DNA from: Gnetum montanum
Lineage: Eukaryota > Streptophyta > Gnetopsida > Gnetales > Gnetaceae
DNA length: 64,000 nucleotides
Assembly (NCBI GenBank): GCA_015680685.1
Contig: MNCI01004656.1
Coordinates: 2,206,904 to 2,270,903 of the forward strand
Direction of reading: 5' to 3'
Shown: positions 34,015 to 44,839 of the stretch, one piece after another
Layout of the letters: each line of letters starts with the position of its first letter
Position numbering within the stretch: position 1 is the first letter of the stretch
Notes under the pieces: generated by a model
What the model was told of the DNA's origin: nothing
The model's database searches: none
The model's input: the letters and a program-made list of their open reading frames with translations, nothing else
Position numbers and translations under genes: made by a program

Positions 34015-35901
34015 TCACCAGTAGTTGAATTGGGGCAAGTTGTCCAAGATGATCCTGTCGTTGAGTGGCTGAATGGGCCTGGCATTATGCTGGTATCCCT
34101 GCACATTCCCAAACCAGCAGACATCACCCAAACAAAAAATGAAGCAGTAACGGTGAGGTTACAGAAAATTCAGTATTTCCACATCAATTAATTATTCCGT
34201 TCTTACAGGATTCACAGTTCTTTGCAAAAGTTTGGCTTGTTCCCGGCCTACAGTCATCACCTGTTCCACAACAAAGAACGGCAATTAGCTTAGTCTCTCT
34301 TCAGATTATTGGATATCAATGCTATGGAAAATTGCAGAAGAGCTAGGGTTTAAGTGAGTTTGAAGTGTAGCAATAATCTGATGCTTTGTGAGTTCTTACG
34401 GTGGAAGGTAGTGCCCATAAGACACCTTCGGTGCAAGGAGGGGTTGTAATAGAGCCGCTGTATGTGTAATAGTTTCTATTCCAGTCAATAGACACCAGAT
34501 CCATAGGGTTTACAAGCCCTATATCCAGCTCATCCACGATCTTCAGAAATGGAATGTATTTCTCCAGTTTCTTCAGGAATAAATCATCGCTACCATACTT
34601 GTACAGGATTCCGATCACAGCTTTCTTGTCTCCCGAGTGGTGAACCAGATGCGCCTCCATGTCGTACCTGTGCCACACAAAAAGTATTACAAATTGCTGC
34701 GTATTCACAATAATGCAGCAGAAACATGGACTAATCTCGAATCTTGGACACGATGCTGGTATCTATATATGGATGAACTGTTGTTAATCTATTACCGTTT
34801 CGAAAGCCATAAAGCACAATTGCTAAGAATTGTGAAGCAGAACGGAATACATAATCTTTGCATTATTTGCTTTACCTTTTTCCGTTGATAAAGTGTTCGG
34901 AGGGAGTATGCCAGTGGATCTGGTTCAGAGTGAAATTCATGCCGTTGATCCTGATCCAGCCGCCTCCCGACGGCCATTTCACCTGCATAATTGCATTGCA
35001 TCCCCTAAAGGTAAGTAAATGTACGACCAAAAGAAGAAGACCACAACGATAATGAAAATAGGAAACTCTGTAGAAGAAAATGATAACAGAGCTACAAATT
35101 ACCAAACAAGGGCAGTTTTTGAAATATACCTGGATGCTATGGCCTAGGTTTCTTAGTTTGGCTTTGGAAGCACTGTAAGAGGGCAAGAGACGCGGTGAAA
35201 AACGAAACACCGTGCTTACGATATTGGTGGGAGACTGCTTTTTGCCTGTATTACAGACTTTCCATTCAGGTTTAATATTTCCCCAGTTTGCCGGCCCCCT
35301 GGGACCGTCTGAGTAATCAAACTCCGGTTTTGGTGCTCCCTCTGCACATTACATACACCGCCAAATTTCAACGTTTCATCAAATTGCTTGAACAAATCAA
35401 ATCTGCACAACTGGAAATAACCTTAAACTCCTAGCCGCATCACCATATTTCTTATGGATAAATCTCTACGATCAATTATGAGGATGCATAACCTGCAACT
35501 GCTTGTACGTTATTCCTAATTTACAAAATGAAACAGCAAGAAACACCTGCCTTGCAAAATGGATGTCAATTTTCATCCTTCCTTTAAATATTAACTTAAG
35601 GACTAACATAGATAGACCGGTATTTGACGGTCTTCATTAAGAAAAAGATACTACTAGCGGAAGATTAAGAAGGCTTGCAGTGTCCCTTAAAAACGACGTC
35701 AGAAAAGCAAATAATTATGAGCGAAACACTGTTTAAGACGAAAATATATGAAAGAGTGACGAAAATATATGAAAGATTACCGGCTGTATCAGACACAACC
35801 GTGGAAATATATGGTAGATCACTAGCTTTGTTAGACGGAACTGTGGCCAAGAAGATAAACACATGAATCGAAATAGCAACAACAAAGCGAATATCTGCCA
35901 T
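34015..35901 (-). CDS. Alpha-carbonic anhydrase, six exons, apparently intact
   Basis: Catalyses reversible hydration of CO2 to bicarbonate. Exons (minus strand): 35901-35781, 35341-35130, 34982-34876, 34667-34400, 34260-34207 and 34098-34015. Every intron is GT-AG with phases 1, 0, 2, 0, 0; total 846 bp, 281 residues. Residues 1-26 resemble a secretory signal peptide (MADIRFVVAISIHVFIFLAT). The alpha-CA fold follows: FDYSDGPRGPANWG, KQSPTN, GHSI (proton-shuttle His), QIHWHTPSEH (two zinc His, Glu), EAHLVH (third zinc His), GSITTPPCTEG (catalytic Thr) and NARPIQPLN. Two conserved Cys (KVCNTG, TPPCTEG) probably form the usual disulfide, and NFT is a possible glycosylation site. Length suits a plant alpha-CA. 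The exon 3 acceptor after GCAG at 34983 gave the best family fit. Export or plastid delivery via the ER is inferred. It is the only apparently intact gene here. Confidence 0.93.
35737..35778. repeat. 21-bp duplication in intron 1 of the carbonic anhydrase gene
   Basis: GACGAAAATATATGAAAGA occurs twice, 21 bp apart, ending a few bases inside the exon 1 donor. It lies within the intron and does not touch the coding sequence. Confidence 0.8.
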
Positions 35902-35999
35902 TTCAGAGACTGAATGGCAACGCAGAGATACAAAAGCCCGGCAGTGTGCAGCAGTAGGAGGAGCAAAGTTTTCGCAATTTGAGAGGCAGAGACCACAGC

Positions 36000-36010
36000 T
36001 ATATATATAT
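36000..36010 (-). promoter_or_regulatory. TATA box of the carbonic anhydrase gene
   Basis: A run of TA repeats on the minus strand about 100 bp upstream of the ATG at 35901. A start site near 35970 would leave a leader of about 70 bases, usual for plants. Confidence 0.6.
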
Positions 36011-36343
36011 AATGTAATGGCATTGCTTCCTCAATATGCCCCAACAGAGCAAAAGTTTAACATTAAACTGTTTACCGAATCAATCTGTGCACGCAAATTC
36101 TAGTCCGCAGAAGTTGTTGTAAACTAAAATCACGAGGCCTTTTTTCCGTCTTCGAAGGGTTACAATCACAATGAAAAATAAGTTGAAAAAATTAAAACCT
36201 AAAGAGTCTATTGAACAGAATCAATCAATTTGAGGAAAGACATTCAGTGCATGATAATTGAATATCTATGCACGCTACATTGAATAATTTACTACTTGCC
36301 GGCCATGTCTCTAGAGAACTGATTTCATTCATGCAGCAATCAA

Positions 36344-36597
36344 GATAAGATAAAAGAAGGGCATTTGTGGACGCTGTCCATTCACGTTTTCGGCCATGTT
36401 TCTAGATAAGATAAAAAGGGCATTTGTGGACGCTGTCCATTCACGTGGCACTGCAGAAATCCATATAAGATAAAAAGGAATGCTCTGCGCTGTATTCAAA
36501 AGATAAGATGAAAAGGGCATTTGTGGACGCTGTCCATTCACGTGGCACTACAGAAAGCCATATAAGATAAAGGGAATGGTCTGCGCTGTGCTTTTAA
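36344..36597. promoter_or_regulatory. Three tandem copies of an I-box/G-box block
   Basis: Copies start at 36344 (short, about 61 bp), 36405 (97 bp) and 36502 (about 96 bp). Each opens with GATAAGAT (I-box type) followed by GGGCATTTGTGGACGCTGTC. The second and third carry CACGTGGCA (G-box, at 36442 and 36539); in the first this is CACGTTTTC. The two full copies also have CCATATAAGATAAA and TCTGCGCTGT. I-box plus G-box pairs are known from light-regulated plant promoters (established knowledge). They lie 440-700 bp upstream of the carbonic anhydrase ATG, so they are probable distal promoter elements of that gene. Confidence 0.65.
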
Positions 36598-36704
36598 CAA
36601 TTTGGATGAATGAACACACATGACAATTGTTAAGAATTATTTACTATGACTTGTCAATTCAAAATAATTTAATTTCAATGTTATGAACTTGAATTAGTTT
36701 GTGC

Positions 36705-36870
36705 ATGAGGGACCATGACTTGAAGTAATGGTGAGGTGCTTGTTACTCAAGCCATGTGACCTAGCTTCAAGTTTGAGTGGAGCCACTTAAAACAGGTTAG
36801 ACTTTTGTCCGTCTCCTATCCTCTCATGACCCTTCATTGGTGGAATGTTGAGCCTTTTTTATATTAACAT
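36705..36870 (+). mobile_element. tRNA-derived SINE candidate, different subfamily
   Basis: TTGAAGTAATGGTGAGG resembles an A box, and CTAGCTTCAAGTTTGAG a B box about 45 bp downstream. Between them is a TACTCAAGCCATGTGAC stretch. A pyrimidine-rich part and a T run (about 36855) follow. No target duplication was found. The heads of the other three SINE relics are not shared. Confidence 0.4.
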
Positions 36871-37050
36871 ATACATGAAAAAATTAAATATTGCAATATA
36901 TTATAGTAATTAATATCCTTTATAATCCTACACCATTACATCTTGATCCACAAAATCTGCTGTAACAATTACACTCTTTCTTTCTAATTATAATGTTTAC
37001 TCCTTATGTTTTAAGCATCAATCTACAAATTTTACAATAAATGTGAGTTT

Positions 37051-37306
37051 GGTACATCATAAAAAGATAAGGTTTATGAGCTGGAGTTCGGATTGCCATC
37101 TTGATTTTTACAATGAAAGATTGTCCAACATGTTTTTAATGTAAAGGCATTGTTAGCTGTCCCAATAAATGCAAGATAGGTACATCATAAAAAGACAAGG
37201 TTTAGAAGGTGGAGTTCAGATTGCCTTCTAACATTGTCCAACACATTTTACATTGAAAATGTAAAGGCATTGTCACCTGTCCCATCCTTGTAATAAATTC
37301 ACGTTA
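37051..37306. repeat. 128-bp tandem duplication
   Basis: GGTACATCATAAAAAGA starts at 37051 and again at 37179. Both copies continue through GGAGTTC(G/A)GATTGCC, ATTGTCCAACA and GTAAAGGCATTGT to (A)CCTGTCCCA-type ends, with small indels. Confidence 0.85.
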
Positions 37307-37523
37307 AGTCACATCATTCCAACCATAAAGTTTGGTTGTTACATGAAAAAAGCCTTCACAATAATAATTTATTTCACGACTTATGATGTACGCCTGCCGG
37401 GTCAAAGCACACCATAGACATTTCTTTTAGATTAAAATCTTTGCGGTAGAATTCTTGACTCTTATCTTGTTTATGATGTGATAGAGGGTTACAGATTTCC
37501 AACGTGAAGGCATAGCACTCTTA

Positions 37524-37595
37524 GTGAACCGCGCAAATTGAGAAATGGAATATGGAAAAGTGAACCGCGCAAATTGAGAAATGGAATATGGAAAA
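37524..37595. repeat. 36-bp perfect tandem duplication
   Basis: Two identical 36-bp units begin GTGAACCGCGCAAATTGAG at 37524 and 37560. Identity suggests a recent duplication or an assembly effect. Confidence 0.9.
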
Positions 37596-37732
37596 TGAAA
37601 GTTACCATGAAACTTAAACAATTAAAGTAACAACCTCCCCGAAAGCCTCTAACCAGGGGGTAGGGGGGCGGGTGGGACATACCCGGATTGGTCAGAATCT
37701 CTGATTAAGGCTTTGGTAATGGGGCATACGGC

Positions 37733-37820
37733 GGTGACGCGGGGACGCGACGTTGGGGTCCCCAGTACGAGGTTGGGACATACCCGCAGTGACGCGGGGA
37801 CGCGAGGTTGGGGTCCCCAG
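37733..37820. repeat. GC-rich 55-bp period duplication
   Basis: GTGACGCGGGGACGCGA and GGTCCCCAG recur at 37734 and 37789, each also preceded by a GGGACATACCC word. Much more GC-rich than its surroundings, with the palindrome GGGGTCCCC in both copies. It ends about 80 bp before the assembly gap. Confidence 0.88.
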
Positions 37821-37901
37821 CAGCTCAGGCCTGCGCTGTACTGATGTATAGCCTTGTTTTTTGAAAATAACAATTTGCTTCATTTTTCCAAAAAAAAAAA
37901 A

Positions 37902-38206
37902 NNNNNNNNNNNNNNNNNNNNNNNNNNNNNNNNNNNNNNNNNNNNNNNNNNNNNNNNNNNNNNNNNNNNNNNNNNNNNNNNNNNNNNNNNNNNNNNNNNN
38001 NNNNNNNNNNNNNNNNNNNNNNNNNNNNNNNNNNNNNNNNNNNNNNNNNNNNNNNNNNNNNNNNNNNNNNNNNNNNNNNNNNNNNNNNNNNNNNNNNNNN
38101 NNNNNNNNNNNNNNNNNNNNNNNNNNNNNNNNNNNNNNNNNNNNNNNNNNNNNNNNNNNNNNNNNNNNNNNNNNNNNNNNNNNNNNNNNNNNNNNNNNNN
38201 NNNNNN
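37902..38206. other. Assembly gap, 305 N
   Basis: Unresolved bases preceded by an A run. Open frames drawn through it are artefacts. Confidence 0.99.
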
Positions 38207-40020
38207 AAAAATGTTTTCAAGTTCAATACTGTATTATCCAGGAAAACAAAAGAAGGTTAATATTTTATAAAGGTTCAATATTTTTTTTTAATGTTTACAA
38301 ACCTATGAAATTAAATTTTAAACTTTGATGGGTAATTTACGGTTCTCAGATAGATAAAATCTAACATGTTTAATAAAACGAAAGAAAATCTACTCATGCA
38401 CATGAAATGCCTCATCGCCTCATTCCTGGTTTGTGTGTTTGGGACGAGTACCCACAGAAAATTAAACCTAACTTGACAGCTGACCCTGCTCAGGTTTCTA
38501 ATGAAGTATAGAAAAGATGGTCAGCGCATTTAAATGCCCAGTGTGAACATCTCGAAAATTGCTGTTATTCATGTTCATATTCCATTTGATCCGTGCGAGA
38601 GATTTAGTTTTCGTTTTTGTTTAACCCTTAGTTAGGCTTGCTTAGGGCTCAGTCAATTGGAGCATGGTTAATATTTAAAGTAATGAAATGGCCACGATGT
38701 TATTTGTCATGCATTGTTTTTTATTATGGCATAGCTTTTAGTTTTAATTGACATGGCATTCCTATGAACCTATGCATCAAATAAATCTAATTCTTGGAAG
38801 CAAGGAATCCGGGATTCATGATTCATTTTGCATTTGGGTATGGAAGCATATGCAAAGACTGGAAACGAGTTTGCAGGTAAGAACATGAATACAAAATAAT
38901 AAAATATTTAAATTAAATATTTGTTAGCTTTTTATACATTTTATTTCTATTAAATATTTTTTTAAATTTAAATTGAATTAAAAAATTTCACAGAGAATCT
39001 TACATGCTTCTGTTTGTGATTTGGCTTCAGAAACTCACCATTCAAAAATTTTCATAGGATTCACAAATCCCTAGAGCATAGCCATGAACCGTGTAGTTAG
39101 CTGGAAAGCATGTGCAACAAAAATTAATTGTCAAAGACTATGGCTTTAGAAAAGAAATAGCAATAGGGGTTTGCATGTGTACCGCTTGGCCAGTCAAATA
39201 GTCATAGTTAGCCATACCGACCAAAAACCATAACATGTCACGGACCCTAAATCCACACAAAACGGGGACATATAAGTATTGAAGGCATTTTTATTAGAAG
39301 TAGATATTCTATTTTATGTGTATTACCATAGATATGAAATTTCCTATGTTTTGCCATTCCTATGAAATAGAGCTTGATAAAAATTTTCAATATCTTTGAG
39401 AGAAAAGGGATAGTTTCTTCTTCTCTTGCTTTAAAATAAATTCTAAAAACATATGGGATCTTTCTTTATCATTTCTAATAAACTAGTTTGTCTTTATTTG
39501 ACAAATTCCCTATTTTTAGTCTAAATCAGATTTTTATATTAATTGATAATCTCTGTTGACTTCTGAGTCTTCAATAAAATTCTAGTTGTCTCTGTTCTTC
39601 ATTAAGCGATTTTTAATTGTTTTTATTTTATCCTTTGAAAATATTGAGGATAGTTGTAATTAGAGCTTTTGTAAAGCTCGTACTTGGATTCATAATCTTC
39701 TTAATTTCACTTTGAAAATCCTTCTTTATTTTTGTTGTTATTTTAAAGTGCTTTTATCTCTAGAATATCTAATACTTTTTGTATCCACTAATAATATGAA
39801 TTACAAAGGGTGATGATAAGATCTAATTATTTGTCATATGTTTTAAAACAGCAACATTCTCTAATCTAGAAAGAAGAAAATCAATATTGCAATTGCTTTA
39901 TGGTCCTACAAAAGTAATGCCACTTGATTTTAGGTATTTATTAACATCATTTAAAACCAATAGATATAGTCCTTATCCCCAATCTAACAAATGTTTTCTC
40001 CTAATTAAATTGATAATATT
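38207..40020. other. AT-rich non-coding region
   Basis: No gene or element recognised on either strand. It ends where an Athila-type LTR begins. Confidence 0.45.
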
Positions 40021-40830
40021 TGATGAGCGGCAAGTAGTCCATGGACTTTAGCTCCTAAATGCTCAATAGGCAAGGTAGTGACTTATAGGCATGATCATTA
40101 TCTTCCTAGCTTCGCTTATGGGAGTGCAACTATATGGTTAAGTGTAACCCAAGGTATATGATTTTTCTTGATTTTATATTATATTTTATTTATTCTAAGT
40201 GTGAAACAACAATAATTAATTACAAGTTAACTAATTAACTATCTAATATCTTAATCTAATTATTATAACATTAGCATCCAGGCCCACCTTCCATACAGAT
40301 CCTAAACTTGTTAGGAATGCTATTGGGTTATCAAGTGTTAGGCTACTGGATGAACCAAGCATAACACCACTGGGATTACCAAGCATTAATGATATGTTCA
40401 AGGTAGTCATAGTTATGTGTGATTATTAAGTGTATTAATTAAGGACATGATTGTAAAATGTGTAAACAATAAACTACATGAACGGAAATATTAAACTATT
40501 CTTAAGTGTTGTAAGTAGTTCCAGGAATCTCGTCCTTATTGCCAATACATCCAAGTGTTTAGGTACATTAATGTTTGAATAAGGATTCATACAATCCTTA
40601 AAGTCCTAATTTGGCCACTCAGAAAATATTCTAATCCTAGTAGAAGAAAATTGCAAGAACTTGGCTACTCTATTGACTTAATGTGTAATAAATGTGGTGG
40701 GTATCTACATTGATATAGGCAGAGACAAACACTAAATCAATGGGGATGAATTGACAAGGATACGTTGATGGGCATTAATTCATGCTTATCGATGTAGTCC
40801 ATTGAATGATTTATTATACCCCTATGCCTA
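40021..40830 (-). mobile_element. Athila-family LTR without adjoining element
   Basis: Starts TGATGAGCGG like the Athila-A LTR and shares the order CTTCCTAGCTTCGCTT, TATGGTTAAGTGTAA, GGTATATGATTTTT, CATCCAGGCCCACC and CCACTGGGATTACCAAGC. No tRNA-Asp primer site is present to its left, so it is either a solo LTR or the distal LTR of a lost element. The right end (about 40800-40830) is approximate. Confidence 0.7.
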
Positions 40831-41037
40831 ACTAAAACCTCATCCTTGAGTGAATAAAAATAGGATCAAGCTTCTTACAAAATTGGAAAGATATGAAATC
40901 ATGGACTAACTAACTCTAAGTGTTAGATTGTATGATATTACAAAAATTACAAAAATGGGTGTTTAAGAGAACAAAATTTAACACCCCTACAAAATTAAAC
41001 AATTGGAATCCTCTAGTAGCTAAAGATGAAGAGGAGA

Positions 41038-42450
41038 TTAGACAGTGCTAAGAGGTGGAGGCTCCTGGGATGCTAAAGGACATTCTACAACCTTAGGAAC
41101 TTGTGGTGGTGGTGATTGAGGCTGAGGCAATGGATTTAGCTATTCTACTGTAGCTAGTAGTTCAGGTTGAAGATGAAAGGCATCTAGCAATGCCTTCATC
41201 TTCTCCTCCTTACTTCGAGGATCATATACAATCCACATAGCATCACGAATGTGGGTTGGTACGGGGACATTTCATGACCAAGGCATTACTAGGAATAGTT
41301 CCTTGACATTGATAAACTAGGCTATGAATTGTTTATGCTCAACATTGAATGTCTTGATGAGGCTATGCATCTCATGGTAGTCATTAATTCTTCTAGCTAG
41401 GTTCTTAGCAACCAATCGTTGGTCTGTAAACTAGCTCCTAAGAACTTCAAGCTCTACTTTAAATATTTCTAGCTTGTGCTTAATGTCATAGTGATGCTTG
41501 AACTTAGCCTCATAAAGGATGTACAAGCTAGCCACCTACTTTTCTAACTTTGACTATAGCCTCCCAAATATTTGTGTCATCAAAATTGCATAACAAAGAT
41601 TGGCGAACTCCATGTACTCCATCATCTCCTCAATTTGCAACTCTTTTAGGCATATCTTTACATTGTTGTAGGCATTCAATCGATCAAAGATGGGTTACCA
41701 TACATCACCTCTTTACTAGAGTTGCTAGAGGACCTCGTTCATCTTCACCTTGGCCAGCTGAATTTCCTCTTCATTTACCTCTTTGAGAAGTCCAACATAG
41801 TGCCTATAATGATTCTTAACTTGTTCAAAATTGATGGCCTCATTCTTCTAGGCAAATACCTCAATGGTTTTTTTTGATGAAGTGCACAAACATTCTCCAT
41901 TGAGAGATTGCGATTCTTTGTTGTAAACATCCTTAGAGCCATGTTCACCTTGGCAAGCTACTTCTGCTACTATCTCATAAACTTGACCATTTGATCCTTT
42001 TCTTCCTTGACATTTTCTAGGTAGTGAATGTCTTTGGTTAGAGTTAGATTTTCCTTGTGGACTTACGACAAATCTTTATCAATGTTGATGGCAAGAGTTT
42101 TCGATAAGAATGTGTCAAAGACCACCATCTCTTTTACATTCTCAGCCTCTTTCAATTTGTTCTAAAGCTACAAGAAAGCTTCATCCCTTGTAATGGATTG
42201 GATGAGAATGATGATGTCAGCGAAGAAAGTTCTCAATTTTGCAACTTTGACAACCAACAATCGATTTTTGATTGTGGTTACCACGAGTTGGGCATTTGTA
42301 ATGAGGAGCTTGTGCTTGTTCTCTAGCAACTTTGACTAGGTAGTAGTGATTTTTTCTGAAATATTGAAGATCTTCAAAAGAAATTGCATGGTTCCCACCA
42401 GTCAGTCCAACACTTCCTCATGTTGGGTTGCACTTAGCCTCATGCTTCTT
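41038..42450 (-). pseudogene. Unidentified coiled-coil protein ORF, decayed
   Basis: The minus strand shows about 1.4 kb of coding-like sequence broken by occasional stops. Recognisable segments: NKHKLLITNAQLVVTTIKN, then NLTLTKDIHYLENVKEEKDQ, near 41180-41260 PTHIRDAMWIVYDPRSKEEK and MKALLDAFHLQPELL, and a Pro/Gln-rich tail ending PPPLSTV before a TAA at 41038. The Lys/Glu heptad-like pattern suggests long coiled coils. I do not recognise the family. It abuts a plus-strand integrase fragment, so it is probably carried by a repeat, but a host gene remnant cannot be excluded. Confidence 0.45.
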
Positions 42451-42454
42451 GCTC

Positions 42455-43383
42455 CTATGGATACTATAATGTCTTGTGAAGTTATCCAATTTTTAGAAAA
42501 TGATATCATATCTAGATATGGATATCCTTATGCTATAATAGTTGTTAACATACCTATGTTTATATCCATTGAATTTATCAATTGGGCTAGGAAACATAAT
42601 ATTATTATTAAAGCTATAATGGAGTATTATTTCCAAGGTAATAGTTTTGCAAAATCATCTAATAAATTAATAATGAGATGTTAACCTAGTGATAAGACTC
42701 TTGATTTAAAAGCTCCAAATTATAGGTTCAATTATGGTGGATAATGTTAAGCTATAAAGTTCTAATTGGACTATACATCTTCATGTGTATCTTTAATACA
42801 ATTGTTTTAGGGTTCCAACATTCCAAAATCATCTAATAAAATTATACTAGATGGAATTAAGAAAATATGATAACTTAGAATCCTTGCACATGACATGAAT
42901 AATTAAAATAGGTAGTATGAGTTGATATAATTTGTTATAAAGTCAATTAAAACTATACTATATGATCTAGTGCACGGAAATAAATTAGATTTGCTCATAA
43001 ATCTACAAATCCCAACATACCAGTTTTTTTAGATTATTTTCCAACTAATGAACATCTAGTTTCATGCACATATGACATTTTGGATTTAGAACTTAAAAGG
43101 ACTAAATAAATTAAAAACATGTTTAATCATCAAAAAATTATCAAAAGGCAATGTCATAATAAATATGCAACAAAATTCTTTAAAGAAGATGATCTAGTTC
43201 TTAAAGGAGATATAGCATTTAATTAAATGGATCTTCAAAATAATAGTTCTCCTATGTGATAAGGTGCATATTAAGTCACAAATATCATTAGCCCTAAAGT
43301 TTACAAAGTTGTATATTTGCAAGAAAATGAACTATATATAAATTTTCCTACATTTTATTTAAAGCATTTCTAACTAAGTGCCC
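42455..43383 (+). pseudogene. Ty3/gypsy integrase C-terminal fragment, split by a SINE
   Basis: The plus strand reads CEVIQFLENDIISRYGYPYA, FINWARKHNIII, FAKSSNK; after the inserted SINE it resumes with KSSNKIILDGIKK, YDLVHGNKLDLL, KFFKEDDLVLKGD and a VYLQENELYINFPTFYLKHF-type end before a TAA. This is the order of a gypsy integrase from its second catalytic region to the C-terminus. The usual second catalytic Asp (TDNG) is replaced, so the copy is dead. The N-terminal half is absent. Confidence 0.72.
42667..42823 (+). mobile_element. tRNA-derived SINE with 17-bp target-site duplication
   Basis: CAAAATCATCTAATAAA at 42650-42666 is repeated exactly at 42824-42840, and the integrase frame reads KSSNK at both. 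Between them lie 157 bp starting TTAATAATGAGATG, with an A-box-like TAACCTAGTGA at 42682-42692 and B-box-like GGTTCAATTAT at 42725-42735. The head matches the relics at 32161 and 33132. This is the clearest insertion of the family here. Confidence 0.75.
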
Positions 43384-43989
43384 CTTACGGATACATCGTA
43401 TATCCTTAGTTACATGTTTTCTTCTTATTTTTAACACATTTCATGTTTATATAGTTGCATTTTCATGGTCATTTCTATGCATGTTTAGTTTATCATTATT
43501 TTTATATCTCACATCATGATTATGTCTATTTGCACATTTCATATTGTTTTAATAATCATTATGATCATTTGAGTAGCTAGGCATTGGATCATTATAATAC
43601 TATTTGAAGATGAAACAAGTATAGTATAATATTTTATTCATGTCATATCATGTTATTGCATAAACTCTTCTTTATGTGATATATTTAAATAATTCTAGGA
43701 TTCTTTCAAACCTATTTTCAAAGATAATGATTGTACTAGTCATGTTGAAATATGGAGAATAAGATTCATGCTAACTTATCATGTTCTTATCATGGTCATG
43801 TAAATCAAAACATGTAAATTTTGGAGAATGGTTAGTCATAATTACTATATGATCTTAAAAAAATATCCTTACCCTTCTTATAAGCCCTAGCCCTCAAGTG
43901 TAATGATCCATGGTTGTCCTATAAGTAACAAGGCAAAGAAAGTTCCCCTCTACTTGAGATTCCTTAGTAGTGTAGGAACATCTCTTCCA
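43384..43989. other. AT-rich tract after the integrase, no gene seen
   Basis: Probably the 3' UTR or decayed LTR of the element that carried the integrase. No clear boundaries. Confidence 0.4.
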
Positions 43990-44823
43990 AATCCTAATGT
44001 TAATCTTTATTGAAGTAGAAGTGAGATGGAGAAGTATGAAAGAATTTATCCATCAATAAAAGAAGGCATTTGTTTATGAAAGAAATATTTCATTTGTAAA
44101 AGAAGTCTTCTATTAATGAAAGAATTCTTTCATGTATGGAAAAAGTCTTTTGTAATTCCAAACATGTCATTCAAGCACCAAAGATGGCTTTCACGTAAGC
44201 TACTAAAACTCAAAAGGATGTCTTATAAATTTCAAAGATATCTTTCGTGGCCTAAAAATGTCTTTTACTTTTTTATTGTGTCTTTTCTTCAAGCATGAAA
44301 AATATAAAAAGATGTCTCTCAAATTCCAAATATGTCTTTTACATATGGAAAAGTTCTTAATATGGCATGTTTGAGATGGAAAATAGTCGAGAATGTTTAA
44401 AGTGAGAAAAGTTATAGTTATGTGTTAGCTTTGTTTGATGATAAATACAAGTCTTTTGCATATTATAAAAAAGAGATTTGGTGGTTAATTTTGTGTGTTC
44501 ACCATTGTGTGGAATATTGGTTACTACACATTATTCCATGCTAGCATTATGTTAGAGAAAAGAGATCCAAGTTGATTGATCCTTTCATTGAGATTAATCT
44601 TATGTGATTGAAGAGAATGCTGCTCTAGAATATCATTTAGTGCATGAGTGTTTTGGTGTCTTGTTTTATGAGTTTTTGGATCCATTATATTTGTAATATT
44701 CTTTTACTTTCAATAGAATATAGCAAGTTTTTTTTAACTTGCAGCAATTATTTGTCTTACATATGTTCTAATTTCAATATGATTTGAAGGATTAAAGCAA
44801 ATTGGATTGACCTGCTCTAGGAT
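43990..44823 (+). mobile_element. LTR relic of a Met-primed retrotransposon
   Basis: Identified by the primer site directly after it. It contains many diverged copies of an AAAGATGTCTTTCA-like word (44040-44340), a TATA-like TATAAAAAAG near 44466, and an AATAGAATATAG stretch near 44715. The left end is a guess. No gag or pol can be followed downstream beyond a possible MENEGVPQN start near 44906. Confidence 0.45.
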
Positions 44824-44839
44824 TGGTATCAAAGCTTGG
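44824..44839 (+). other. Primer-binding site, initiator tRNA-Met type
   Basis: TGGTATCAAAGCTTGG; plant copia and many chromovirus elements carry TGGTATCAGAGC (established knowledge). One G-to-A transition within that word. Confidence 0.7.

Noticed and set aside
34872-35210. Separate small ORFs inside the carbonic anhydrase gene
   Set aside because: They run through introns; splicing at GT-AG sites explains the conserved blocks.
35733-36044. Upstream start for the carbonic anhydrase at 36044
   Set aside because: It lies upstream of the TATA box and in a frame that does not join exon 2; the ATG at 35901 gives a signal peptide and correct splice phase.
36329-36541. Minus-strand repetitive peptide upstream of the host gene
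   Set aside because: It is the I-box/G-box tandem block read as protein.
37825-38328. Open frames across the N gap
   Set aside because: They are made of undetermined bases.
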